Positions 8,394-16,320 of a stretch of DNA of 64,000 nt are shown here, one piece after another; within the stretch, counting starts at the first letter, position 1; the number at the start of each line of letters is the position of its first letter. Source of the stretch: Rhodobacteraceae bacterium EL129 (GTDB lineage Bacteria > Pseudomonadota > Alphaproteobacteria > Rhodobacterales > Rhodobacteraceae); contig ONZJ01000002.1 in the NCBI GenBank assembly GCA_900313005.1, positions 2,707,290 to 2,771,289 of the forward strand. The letters run 5' to 3'. The notes under the pieces are model-generated. The model ran no database searches. It was not told where the DNA came from and saw nothing but the letters and a program-made list of their open reading frames with translations. Position numbers and translations under genes: made by a program.

Positions 8394-8960
8394 TCAGTTC
8401 ACACTGACATGGACATTGGTGGGGTTGGTGATGATGTCGAAGACAGCCGAGCGTTTCTGCGACTGGGCAACCACGGCGGCAATGTCTTCCTGGCTTGCAT
8501 CGGCATCAATGTCGAAGGACACGCGAATGGCCGAAAAGCCGTTGCGGATATCCGCATCAATGCCAAGAATGCCGGAGACATCCATGTCGCCCTCTACTTT
8601 GGCACGCACCGAATGCAGTTGAATGCCACGGTTCTGCGCAACAGAGGCGACTCCGGCGGTCAGGCAGCTGGCGAGCGCGGAAAGCACGATCTCAACCGGC
8701 GTGGCACCCAGATCGGAGGCCGCGAATTGCGGGGGGTGATCGGCGTCGATCGTGAACTCACCACTATGCGCCTGTTCTTCACCAAGGCCGAAGAAGCTCT
8801 TGACGGTTGAGCGGCTATGCACCCCACCCATCCAGTCGCATTCAGCACGCCAGGTAAATTGTGCGGCGGCCGGGGCTTCGGTGAGGGCGGCACGCGCACC
8901 CATCAGGGCGTCTACGTTTACGCCATTGTCAGCGGTTTTAACTTCGGTTTGTACGTTCAT
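8394..8960 (-). CDS. OsmC/Ohr family protein
   Basis: The 188-residue protein shows the OsmC features: ASDLGATPVEIVLSALASCLTAGV, in which ASCL holds one active cysteine of the family, and a beta-rich start (FTWRAECDWMGGVHSRSTVK). OsmC/Ohr proteins are thiol peroxidases or thiol-handling proteins acting on organic hydroperoxides. The second peroxidatic Cys expected before the central helix is not obvious, so a non-peroxidase member (YhfA-like) is possible. AAAGG precedes the ATG. It heads the operon and has three GTTTCA sites upstream. Confidence 0.85.
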   Translation of the reverse strand: MNVQTEVKTADNGVNVDALMGARAALTEAPAAAQFTWRAECDWMGGVHSRSTVKSFFGLGEEQAHSGEFTIDADHPPQFAASDLGATPVEIVLSALASCLTAGVASVAQNRGIQLHSVRAKVEGDMDVSGILGIDADIRNGFSAIRVSFDIDADASQEDIAAVVAQSQKRSAVFDIITNPTNVHVSVN

Positions 8961-9063
8961 TGGACTTGCCTTTCTGATATGGCCGGATGGCCAGAATTTG
9001 TGATGTGTTGCAGTTGATTGAGCAGACCGTCTCGATCTGCGGTGAAGACGTTATGCGGGCGAC

Positions 9064-9136
9064 GTGTTTCAGTCCGATGTCGCGGGTTGGGCATTCATGT
9101 TTCAGTTGTGAAACTGTTTTGCCAAACGTGTTTCAG
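9064..9136 (-). promoter_or_regulatory. Phased GTTTCA operator array upstream of osmC
   Basis: Three GTGTTTCAG-like sites start (GTTTCA) at 9066, 9099 and 9130, spaced 33 and 31 bp. The middle one is a near-perfect dyad, TGTTTCA-GTTG-TGAAACT (9098-9115). They lie 100-180 bp before the osmC start. The same motif and spacing recur before the hydrolase, cysK-like and exporter genes, which points to a common DNA-binding regulator working on helically aligned sites. Confidence 0.6.
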
Positions 9137-9141
9137 ACAGC

Positions 9142-9173
9142 AAAAAAAGGTCCTGCATTTGGTATGCAGGGCC
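9142..9173 (-). terminator. Intrinsic terminator of the hydrolase-globin-cyclase-kinase operon
   Basis: Read on the minus strand, a 10-bp stem (GGCCCTGCAT with its complement, one G-T wobble) around a 5-nt loop is followed by seven T residues (9142-9148). It lies about 50 bp behind the histidine kinase stop and just before the operator array of osmC, separating the two minus-strand operons. Confidence 0.85.
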
Positions 9174-9225
9174 ATTGTTGCTGATCGTCGAAGTGATAGG
9201 GAATTGCCCGGCTGCGCCGTGTCGC

Positions 9226-10686
9226 TCACTCAGCAGAAATCGGAAGGTCCACAACAAAGGTCGCACCGGGCTGGCTGTTTGCTTCCAGGCGTATCTGCCC
9301 TTGATGCGCGTTTACCGTGCGCAGGCAAAAGGCCAGTCCGACGCCAGTGCCTTTGCCTGTTTCTTTGGTGGTGAATAAGGGGTCGAACACCCGGTTCTTG
9401 ATCATTTCCGGGATGCCGGGGCCATTGTCTGATACGGTTATGCGCAGGAAACCATCCAGCGGCTGACATTCCAGTTCGATCCGATCACCGAAACCCGCAT
9501 CTCGGATTGCATGGGCGGCGTTGATCACAAGGTTGATGATAACCTGGGACATCTGCACCTCATCCGCGGTCACAGGCGGGCAATCATCAGGGCAGGTTAC
9601 ATGCAGGCCAATGCCCCCCTTGTCCAATTCGGCAGAGGTGGCCTCTTTCGCGATCTCAATCAATTTGCGCGGAGCCACAGGCGCCAGATCAAGAGGCTCT
9701 TCGCGCGCAAGCGATAGAAAGGACCGGACAATCCGCACGCAACGATGGGCGGCAGTAGACAGCTTGTCCAACCGGCGGCTGAGCACGGTGCCTTCAAGCT
9801 CTTCCTGCAAAATATCCGCATTGCCGACAATGATTGATAAAGGGTTGTTCAGCTCATGTGCAATTCCAGCCAAGAGCTCTCCCAGGGCCGACATTTTTTC
9901 AAGCTGGAAAAGCTGTTCTTTTTGTCGATCCAGTTCCGCCTGCACGGACAACTCGTCTGTTAGATCCTCGATATTGGCGACAATCACATCTTCGCCACGA
10001 TAATCAATCAGGCGGGCGGAGACATCAGCCGGAAATTCCTGGCCATCTGCACGCAGGCAAGTGGCGCGCATATTGTCCACCATGCCGTCTGGTAACAAAG
10101 CCGTCACGAAATCGGCACGCTGTTTTCGATGGGCGAAATGCGCAAAACTACTGCGGGCTGTGCCCAGCAAGGCAGTGGCAGCTGGAGAGCGATAGAGGAT
10201 TAGACCATCATTGATCCGAGACATGGTGAGGCTGGCCGGACAAGCCTCAAGCACCTTGCGCAAAAGGGCTTCGGCCTCGCGTGCTGCATCCACTTCGGTG
10301 GTTTCGGCATGGGTGACAGTTTGGGTGAGGGCAAAACCACCGTCACTCGTCTGGTGGATCATGTAGGCAAAAACCTGTCCATGGGCGCTCGGCATCAAAA
10401 CGGGATCATTGGCGTCAGCCTCTCCGGTCAACCCAGATTCAATCAGATCCAATCGATTGCTAACTGGCTTCGAAAAAGCCGCGCGATTGACAGCCTCACG
10501 CAGGAAGATGTTCCAGGGCAATCCGGGCCTCAACACATCCAAAAGCGTGGCATGTGTGTTGCAGAAATGCGCATTGACAAGAACGAGACATCCCTCTGCA
10601 TCAAACAGGGCCACACCGTGGTCGATGACATCAATCACCTCGCGCAGCGTGTCCTGGCTTGTGGTCTCTTGATCGGGCACCGACAC
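9226..10686 (-). CDS. Soluble PAS-domain sensor histidine kinase
   Basis: 486 residues without a membrane span. Two PAS-like regions (about 15-125, with GVALFDAEGCLVLVN; and 140-250, with ILYRSPAATALLG) precede a coiled segment. The HisKA box is LLAGIAHELNNPLS (His277), followed by the N box (VINLVINAAHAI) and ATP-lid boxes (DNGPGIPEMI, GTGVGLAF). No receiver domain is attached. It closely resembles the hybrid kinase at 16.3 kb from the second PAS through the kinase core, so the two are paralogues. The start is a GTG four bases past the cyclase stop. The cytoplasmic PAS domains suggest sensing a gas, redox state or a diffusible metabolite. Confidence 0.88.
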   Translation of the reverse strand: MSVPDQETTSQDTLREVIDVIDHGVALFDAEGCLVLVNAHFCNTHATLLDVLRPGLPWNIFLREAVNRAAFSKPVSNRLDLIESGLTGEADANDPVLMPSAHGQVFAYMIHQTSDGGFALTQTVTHAETTEVDAAREAEALLRKVLEACPASLTMSRINDGLILYRSPAATALLGTARSSFAHFAHRKQRADFVTALLPDGMVDNMRATCLRADGQEFPADVSARLIDYRGEDVIVANIEDLTDELSVQAELDRQKEQLFQLEKMSALGELLAGIAHELNNPLSIIVGNADILQEELEGTVLSRRLDKLSTAAHRCVRIVRSFLSLAREEPLDLAPVAPRKLIEIAKEATSAELDKGGIGLHVTCPDDCPPVTADEVQMSQVIINLVINAAHAIRDAGFGDRIELECQPLDGFLRITVSDNGPGIPEMIKNRVFDPLFTTKETGKGTGVGLAFCLRTVNAHQGQIRLEANSQPGATFVVDLPISAE

Positions 10687-10689
10687 CAG

Positions 10690-11718
10690 TCAAGCTTTTT
10701 GCATTGGATCAGGCGCGTCTTCCAGCGTGACAAAACCGCCGTCGCCGACCTTGGGAGTGACCTGAAAACTGTCGCTGAACTGAGTAGCGAACTCTTCGTT
10801 TGAGACCACCGTCATCGGATCGGCAATTGTCCGGTTGTGCATGGCGGCGGAAACGCTCGGGCCGAAAACATCGTAAATGTAGTTCTGGCTGCCCACGACT
10901 GATCCGATCACAGACCCCGAGGACACACCGATGCGCGGGGACCATTGAATGGGATGGGACGTGTTGCGACGCTCCATGTACCGCAGGAACCTGACCGCAG
11001 AATTGGCGATGGCCAGGGCGTGATCTTCATTGGGATCAGGCACCCCGGATACGGCAACATAGCTGTCCCCATTGGTCCGGATACGCTGGCAGCTGAACTG
11101 CGCGCCAATGCGATCAAAGGCACTGTAAATGTCGTTCAGCTCGCTGACAATCACTCCAGGGTCGTGATTGGCCAGCTGCGCGTCAAACCCGACAAAATCA
11201 AGCGAAAGAACCGACACTGGTGCAAACAACTGAGGAGAGACCACTCCAAAAGTCTTGTATTCTTCATATGCAGCACGCGGCATCATGTTGAGAAGCAGTT
11301 TTTCAACTTGCTCCTTTTCACGTTTGATCTCGTGTGTGTTGCGTTCAACCATGACGGAATAGGAATCGATCATCGATTCCAGTTCCTTGATCCGCGTGAT
11401 GTTTTGACAAACCAGAACCGCGATATTCTGAGACGTGTCTGTCGCACGATTGAACTCCATGGCAACGGTCATGGTTCGCCGCCGCAGCTTGAACGACGTT
11501 TCTGTCGTCAGCCGACCGCCACCGTTCATTTCAACGATCAGAGCGTCAACATCCAATTCAGGGAAGAGTTCGCCCAGATGGGCTGTCGAGGCGGCATCGG
11601 AAAACCATTCGTTAAACGTATCGTTGCTGAAATTCAGGGCCAGAGTGTCGAGGTCAATCAGGGCGACGCCGACACCAATTGCACGCAAAAGCTGCTCGTT
11701 GATGGCTTCAATTGACAT
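10690..11718 (-). CDS. Class III adenylate/guanylate cyclase-like protein with N-terminal PAS-like domain
   Basis: 342 residues: a PAS-like N-terminus (about 5-110), a coiled-coil linker (112-145, ELESMIDSYSVMVERNTHEI) and a LLNMMPRAAYEEY segment like the signalling helix before soluble guanylate cyclases, then the cyclase domain. Both metal-binding aspartates are present (SLDFVGF Asp174; TNGDSYVAVSG Asp218). However, the usual K-T-I-G-D lysine is Arg214, and the V-N-x-x-x-R transition-state pair reads V-S-A-A-M-H. The product may be a cyclic nucleotide at low rate, or the domain may only signal. The start overlaps the globin stop by 11 bases. Confidence 0.82.
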   Translation of the reverse strand: MSIEAINEQLLRAIGVGVALIDLDTLALNFSNDTFNEWFSDAASTAHLGELFPELDVDALIVEMNGGGRLTTETSFKLRRRTMTVAMEFNRATDTSQNIAVLVCQNITRIKELESMIDSYSVMVERNTHEIKREKEQVEKLLLNMMPRAAYEEYKTFGVVSPQLFAPVSVLSLDFVGFDAQLANHDPGVIVSELNDIYSAFDRIGAQFSCQRIRTNGDSYVAVSGVPDPNEDHALAIANSAVRFLRYMERRNTSHPIQWSPRIGVSSGSVIGSVVGSQNYIYDVFGPSVSAAMHNRTIADPMTVVSNEEFATQFSDSFQVTPKVGDGGFVTLEDAPDPMQKA

Positions 11719-12079
11719 TGGGTTTCTCAACCAGAAGGACGCGGCGCTTTTCAAAGCCTTCAAGGATCACGTCGACATCCTCGGTGGCGACATCAAACTC
11801 CACCAGCGTTTCGGAAACGATCTCTTTCAAGCGATCAAAATGCAGATTCTCTATCGCCATATTGCGGTGCGCGCGTTCGATATGATCATCCGAGAACGAG
11901 GCCGGACCACCCATCAAAGACGAAATGAACTTAGTTTGGTGGTCGATCAGTTTTGGCAAATCAATATCGTCAAAAAACGGCCCGACATCTTCGTCCTCGA
12001 TCATCCGGTCATAGAATGTCAGAACAATTTTGCTGATGGTTGAAAAGCCACCATATTTATCAAAAAGCGTTTTTTCCAT
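11708..12079 (-). CDS. Group I truncated hemoglobin (globin-like protein)
   Basis: A 123-residue protein starting TLFDKYGGFSTISKIVLTFY, with the glycine pair and B10 Tyr seen in TrHb1 proteins. IDHQTKFISSLMGG forms the E-helix region and RAHRNMAIENLHFDRL carries the likely proximal His71. Truncated globins bind O2, NO or CO and detoxify NO or act as gas sensors. Its last codons overlap the start of the cyclase gene, so globin and cyclase are translationally coupled. With a PAS kinase next, a heme-gas input into signalling is likely. ATG 12079 was chosen because globin similarity starts right there. Confidence 0.88.
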   Translation of the reverse strand: MEKTLFDKYGGFSTISKIVLTFYDRMIEDEDVGPFFDDIDLPKLIDHQTKFISSLMGGPASFSDDHIERAHRNMAIENLHFDRLKEIVSETLVEFDVATEDVDVILEGFEKRRVLLVEKPNVN

Positions 12080-12119
12080 GTCTTCCCCAGTGCGCGTTGG
12101 CGCAACAAAACCCATCCGT

Positions 12120-12977
12120 TTATGCAGCCGATGCCATAGTATTTGCACAGGAATTCATGATCCGGTCAACGCCATTGATAAAGCGACCAATTGCGGGATC
12201 GACCAGATGCGGATCCGTAAGCGGCAACATATGCCCCGCCCCATCGAACAAGGTTTCACCGGCAAACGGAAGTCGGGCCAACAGATGACGGGACAAGATT
12301 TCAACCACGGCCGGTGAAGCGGTTCCGCGCAGGATTTGTACCGGGCAAGCAACGTTTGCCAGGTGGTCTGCCGTCATCTTATCATTTGCCATGGCCCTGA
12401 AGTCATTGACAACCTGGGCTGCCAACGATGCCAGTTTCACTCGCATATCTACAGAGCTGCGCTGCCAGGTACCGGAACCATTCCAAAAATCGAAAAACCG
12501 GTTCATTGCGTCGAACGGCTTGCCATGTGCCAACCGGGCGCGCGTGCATTGAGCCATAGAGACAAACTTGCGGGTTTGCGGCGCTGAAATGCCGTGCTCT
12601 GTCCAGTAAGGGCTGAAGGTTGCAGGTTCGATCAGGGTCAGGCTCAGCACCTTATGAGGGGTCAACGTGGCCAATTTCAATGCAACCGAAGCGCCAAAGG
12701 AATGGCCAACCAAATGAACCGGCTCGCCAATGTCGGTGATCAGGTCCAAGAGGATTTTCGCGGTGTCTTCCAATGATGGGGCTACGCCTACAGGCCGCGC
12801 GCTGTTTCCGTATCCGGGCAGATCCGGGATCACTACGCGGTGGTTGGCTTTAATGTACCCTGTCAGGCTGCGCCATTGTTTGCCGTTGCTCGCAGAGCCA
12901 TGCAGCAACACGACGGGGGTTCCTTCCCCTTCCTCGGTAACATGCAAGCGGTGTGGCGTGCGAAGTTGAATGGTCAT
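12120..12977 (-). CDS. Alpha/beta-hydrolase fold protein
   Basis: 285 residues with the classic elements: VVLLHGSASNGKQW (oxyanion loop HG), DLPGYGNSARP, the nucleophile elbow GHSFGASVAL (Ser), and a C-terminal GAGHMLPLTDP holding the catalytic His. Such enzymes cleave esters, amides, lactones or C-C bonds; the substrate is unknown. An AAAGGAC ribosome site precedes the ATG. It heads the operon with globin, cyclase and kinase, and GTTTCA half-sites lie 25-110 bp upstream. A haloalkane or meta-cleavage type activity cannot be excluded. Confidence 0.88.
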   Translation of the reverse strand: MTIQLRTPHRLHVTEEGEGTPVVLLHGSASNGKQWRSLTGYIKANHRVVIPDLPGYGNSARPVGVAPSLEDTAKILLDLITDIGEPVHLVGHSFGASVALKLATLTPHKVLSLTLIEPATFSPYWTEHGISAPQTRKFVSMAQCTRARLAHGKPFDAMNRFFDFWNGSGTWQRSSVDMRVKLASLAAQVVNDFRAMANDKMTADHLANVACPVQILRGTASPAVVEILSRHLLARLPFAGETLFDGAGHMLPLTDPHLVDPAIGRFINGVDRIMNSCANTMASAA

Positions 12978-13000
12978 TGGTGCGTCCTTTCGTCTAAACA

Positions 13001-13085
13001 AATGTTGTGTTGAAACCGTTATTAAGCACCGCGTGTTTCATCTGTTTGTCCGAATGGCCGCTAGTGCGTTTCATTTGTTTCAAAC
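13001..13085 (-). promoter_or_regulatory. Phased GTTTCA operator array upstream of the hydrolase operon
   Basis: GTTTCA occurs at 13035 (in GTGTTTCATCTG) and 13068 (GTTTCATTTG), exactly 33 bp apart. A reverse half-site TGAAAC lies at 13011-13016, where a full dyad would begin about 34 bp before the first. The array sits 25-110 bp before the hydrolase start and repeats the arrangement found at 9.1, 16.1 and 20.4 kb. Confidence 0.55.
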
Positions 13086-13098
13086 GCCGGAATGCATA

Positions 13099-13127
13099 GA
13101 CCCTCACCAGGTAATCTGGCGAGGGTC
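13099..13127 (-). terminator. Hairpin behind the PLP decarboxylase gene
   Basis: GACCCTC-A-CCAG (13099-13110) pairs with CTGG-C-GAGGGTC (13116-13127) around a 5-nt loop, with one A/C mismatch. It lies about 26 bp past the decarboxylase stop on the minus strand. A T-run is lacking, so termination may be weak or factor-dependent. Confidence 0.5.
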
Positions 13128-13152
13128 CGTTCGCAGTTCCGAGAGGCTTGGT

Positions 13153-14562
13153 CTAGGCGCCGATATCCGCCCACAGCGTTTTAATTTTGCGGGCGAGGGC
13201 TTGGATGTGATCCGGTCCGGTTTCAAACCCAATAATCGAGACTCGCAACACGCGCTGTCCGCGCCATTCTGCTGTGCGAAAGAAATGCTGCCCATCGGCA
13301 TTAAGGGCTTGCTCCATCGCCTGCACCATCTGATCTGAATCGCCCTGCCCGCGATCAAAACTCAGGACCACCTGATTGAGAACAACATCATTCAGCACCC
13401 GTACACCGGGGGTGGTTTGCAACTTGTGGGCCAGCAGGCTGGCGCAGTCACAGTGATTGCGCACCATGTCGCTGATCCCATCCCGGCCCAGCGCTTTTAG
13501 TGTGGCCCACACCGCGAACCCGCGTGCCCGGCGCGATAGCTCGGGATTGTAATGGGTGGCATGGCGTCCATCTTCAGGTGCTAAAGGCAGGTAGCTGGCC
13601 GAGATGTCCATAGCACGGCGATGCGCCTGCCGGTCCCGCACAATGGCAAAGCCCGCATCAAACGGGATCTGCAACCATTTGTGGCCATCCGTTGACCAGC
13701 TATCGGCACGGTCAATCCCGCTTGTCAGATATTTCGTGCTCACACTGGTCCGCGCCCAAAGCCCAAAGGCAGCATCCACATGCAGCCATGCATCGTGCTG
13801 GGCGGCCAGATCGGCCAGCGCGTGAAAATCATCAAATGCGCCCGAGTTAATGTGGCCGGCGGTGGCTATGACAATTTTGGGACCATCGACAAGCGCCATG
13901 CGCTCGGCCAGATCAACCAGGATCATGCGACCCTGATCATCCGATGGCACCCGGCTGATATTACGGTTGCCAAAACCAAGGTAACGCAAGGCCGCAAGGT
14001 TCGACACATGTGTGTCGTCTGAGGCGAAGATTGTGATACCTGGTGCGCCCTGCAACCCGTCTGACGCGAGGTCATAGCCTTTGCGCCGCAAAACCTCGTC
14101 TCGTGCAGCGGCAAGGCCGATGAAACCGGCCATCGTTGCCCCAGTGGTGATCCCGACAGAGGCCGTGCGTGGCAGATCAAGGACATCGAGAACCCAATCG
14201 CAGGCCACTTCTTCGGCTGTGGCCGCGGCCGGGGACCCTTGATAGATACCCGCATTCTGACCCCAGATGGAGGTCAGCCAATCCGCAGCCACCCCGGTTG
14301 GATGAGAGGCTCCCATGACCCAGGCGTGAAACCCGGGTTGCGTGTTGCCGACAAGTCCGGGTTCTGCTGCGTGGATCAACTCGGCGATCACATCCTCACC
14401 CGGCTGCGCCTTGGCAGGCAGTGGACCACCGAAGGCATTACGCAGCTCGGCCAGGCTGGCCGTGGGGTGCAGGTTGGTTTTGGTCTCGCGGTAGCCGTTG
14501 GCATAGGACGCAGCCAAGGCCAATGGACCGGAAACGGTGGGAAAAATATGGGTCTGTTTCAT
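13153..14562 (-). CDS. PLP-dependent group II amino-acid decarboxylase
   Basis: 469 residues of the aromatic-amino-acid/glutamate/cysteine-sulfinate decarboxylase family. Visible are the TTGATMAGFIGLAAAR phosphate-binding region, WLHVDAAFGLWA with the cofactor Asp263, and the Schiff-base lysine in STDGHKWLQIPFD (Lys295). Its ATG overlaps the stop of the CysK-glutaredoxin fusion by four bases, so the two proteins are made together. This suggests that the amino acid made or modified by the CysK-like enzyme is decarboxylated to an amine. The exact substrate (aromatic, cysteate or other beta-substituted alanine) cannot be read from sequence. Confidence 0.88.
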   Translation of the reverse strand: MKQTHIFPTVSGPLALAASYANGYRETKTNLHPTASLAELRNAFGGPLPAKAQPGEDVIAELIHAAEPGLVGNTQPGFHAWVMGASHPTGVAADWLTSIWGQNAGIYQGSPAAATAEEVACDWVLDVLDLPRTASVGITTGATMAGFIGLAAARDEVLRRKGYDLASDGLQGAPGITIFASDDTHVSNLAALRYLGFGNRNISRVPSDDQGRMILVDLAERMALVDGPKIVIATAGHINSGAFDDFHALADLAAQHDAWLHVDAAFGLWARTSVSTKYLTSGIDRADSWSTDGHKWLQIPFDAGFAIVRDRQAHRRAMDISASYLPLAPEDGRHATHYNPELSRRARGFAVWATLKALGRDGISDMVRNHCDCASLLAHKLQTTPGVRVLNDVVLNQVVLSFDRGQGDSDQMVQAMEQALNADGQHFFRTAEWRGQRVLRVSIIGFETGPDHIQALARKIKTLWADIGA

Positions 14563-16034
14563 CTCGGGTGAATCCAGTTCGGCAGGAAGGAATAGGCGTT
14601 GACGTTGCCTGAAGGCGCGCAAGCAAGGCCGTTGGCTATTAACCGGTCCTGCAAGCTGCCGTCATTGAACGCATCGAAGGTTTCAGTGGCGCCGCCAATA
14701 TGTTCACCTCCAACAAAGACCTGAGGAATTGTCGCCGCACCAGTAATCTGGCGCAGGGCCACGCGCATTTCAGCGCCCAGATTGTCTTTCTGATACGCGA
14801 CATTATCGATATCCACGCTTTCATAGGCGATACCAGCGGCGGCAAACATCTTGCGCACCGACCAGCAGAATTCGCACCATTCCAGAGAAAAGACGAGCAC
14901 GGGCTTTTCGGCAACCATCGCCTTGACCTTCGTCATCACGTCCGGGCGCGCGGCTTGCGCGGCACTTGTGGGGGCCGCTGGACCCGGAATATCAAACCGC
15001 GCCTGCTCGGTCGAACGGGACAGAGCCATCTCCTCTGCCGTCATCTCCTCCGGAACATCTTCAAACAGAGGGGTGGACAGGTAACGCTCTCCGGTATCAG
15101 GCAGCATGGCCAGAATGCGTGACCCTTCCGGTGCGGTTTCGGCCACTTTCAGTGCGGCAGCGAAAGTGGCCCCACCGGTGATACCGCAGAATATGCCTTC
15201 CTTGCGAGCCAGTGCCTTGGCCATTGCGATCGCATCTGCACCCGCAACCGGTTGCATCTGGTCGATCAGATTACCTTCCAGTGCAGTGTTTGCCAGATGG
15301 GAAATAAAATCAGGCGACCAGCCCTGCATCGGATGCGGGCGGAAGTCAGGATGGCTTTCGGCAGCACTGCCGTCCGCATTGAAGGCCTGAACTGAACCGC
15401 TGCCCAAAAGCTGAGCATTATCGGGTTCTGCCGCGATCACTCTTGTCTTGGGGCTTTGCGCCTTCAGGACACGGGCCACACCGGTCAGCGTGCCGCCGGT
15501 GCCAAATCCCGTCACCCAATAGTCCAGCCCATCAATGCCGAAATCGCGCATGATTTCCTGTGCGGTTGTGGTGCTGTGGATGTCGGCATTGGCTGGGTTC
15601 TCGAACTGGCGAGACATGAACCAGCCATGTTTTTCGGCCAGCTCACGGGCCTTGGCGACCATGCCGCTGCCTTTCGCGGCGGCTGGAGTCAGAACCACTT
15701 TTGCGCCCAAAAAACGCATCAACTTGCGGCGTTCAACGCTGAAGCTTTCGGCCATGGTGACAACCAGGGGATACCCCTTTTGCGCACAGACCATGGCAAG
15801 CCCGATGCCGGTATTGCCAGATGTGGCTTCGACCACGGTCTGTCCGGGTTTCAGCGTTCCGTCACGCTCGGCCGCTTCGATGACGCCAAACGCCAGACGG
15901 TCTTTGACAGAGCCCATCGGATTGAAAGCTTCCAGCTTGACGAACAGTTCGACACCTGCCGGGGCAAGGTTGTTGATTTTGACAATCGGAGTGTTTCCGA
16001 TCGTCTCGAGGATGGAGGATTTTATATTCATCAT
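14559..16034 (-). CDS. Cysteine synthase-like PLP enzyme fused to a C-terminal glutaredoxin
   Basis: Residues 1-345 are an O-acetylserine sulfhydrylase/beta-replacement fold: ETIGNTPIVKI, the PLP lysine in NPMGSVKDR (Lys44), the TSGNTGIGLAM loop and GFGTGGTLTGVARVLK. After a linker, residues 377-470 form a glutaredoxin domain with WCEFCWS (CxxC at 387-390) and the TIPQVFVGGEHIGG cis-Pro/glutathione region. Family enzymes make cysteine from O-acetyl- or O-phosphoserine; the fused glutaredoxin suggests a disulfide, persulfide or glutathionylated sulfur donor. The start is ATG 16034 or 16031. First gene of the operon with the decarboxylase. Confidence 0.9.
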   Translation of the reverse strand: MMNIKSSILETIGNTPIVKINNLAPAGVELFVKLEAFNPMGSVKDRLAFGVIEAAERDGTLKPGQTVVEATSGNTGIGLAMVCAQKGYPLVVTMAESFSVERRKLMRFLGAKVVLTPAAAKGSGMVAKARELAEKHGWFMSRQFENPANADIHSTTTAQEIMRDFGIDGLDYWVTGFGTGGTLTGVARVLKAQSPKTRVIAAEPDNAQLLGSGSVQAFNADGSAAESHPDFRPHPMQGWSPDFISHLANTALEGNLIDQMQPVAGADAIAMAKALARKEGIFCGITGGATFAAALKVAETAPEGSRILAMLPDTGERYLSTPLFEDVPEEMTAEEMALSRSTEQARFDIPGPAAPTSAAQAARPDVMTKVKAMVAEKPVLVFSLEWCEFCWSVRKMFAAAGIAYESVDIDNVAYQKDNLGAEMRVALRQITGAATIPQVFVGGEHIGGATETFDAFNDGSLQDRLIANGLACAPSGNVNAYSFLPNWIHPR

Positions 16035-16086
16035 TTTCGACGGTCCTTTTTCAGGGTGCAGTGAGGCCGACAGGGATGCGGGCCGC

Positions 16087-16166
16087 GTTTGAGATGTGAA
16101 GGTTTTGCCCGTCCAAGGTTGCAGTCTGTTGTCGCGACGCTTGTTTCTTGTTTCAGTAGTGAAACA
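16087..16166. promoter_or_regulatory. Phased GTTTCA operator array in the divergent cysK-like / hybrid kinase promoter
   Basis: The best site is a perfect 7-bp dyad TGTTTCA-GTAG-TGAAACA (16149-16166). Degenerate copies lie at 16087 (GTTTGA-GATG-TGAAGG) and 16118 (GTTGCAGTCTG). The starts 16087, 16118 and 16150 are 31 and 32 bp apart. The array lies between divergent genes and so could control both the CysK-like operon and the kinase/regulator pair. Confidence 0.6.
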
Positions 16167-16320
16167 GTGGAATAGAGTGCTAAAAATTTTCAAAACCGCA
16201 TAAAATCAATAAGTTATTTTGAATACCGGCAATCCATCTCAAGACAGGCTTGTTACAATTGAAACAAAACAACGCAGCACTGAAAACGAGCTGAAACATT
16301 CGCCGGATAAGACGGAATAC

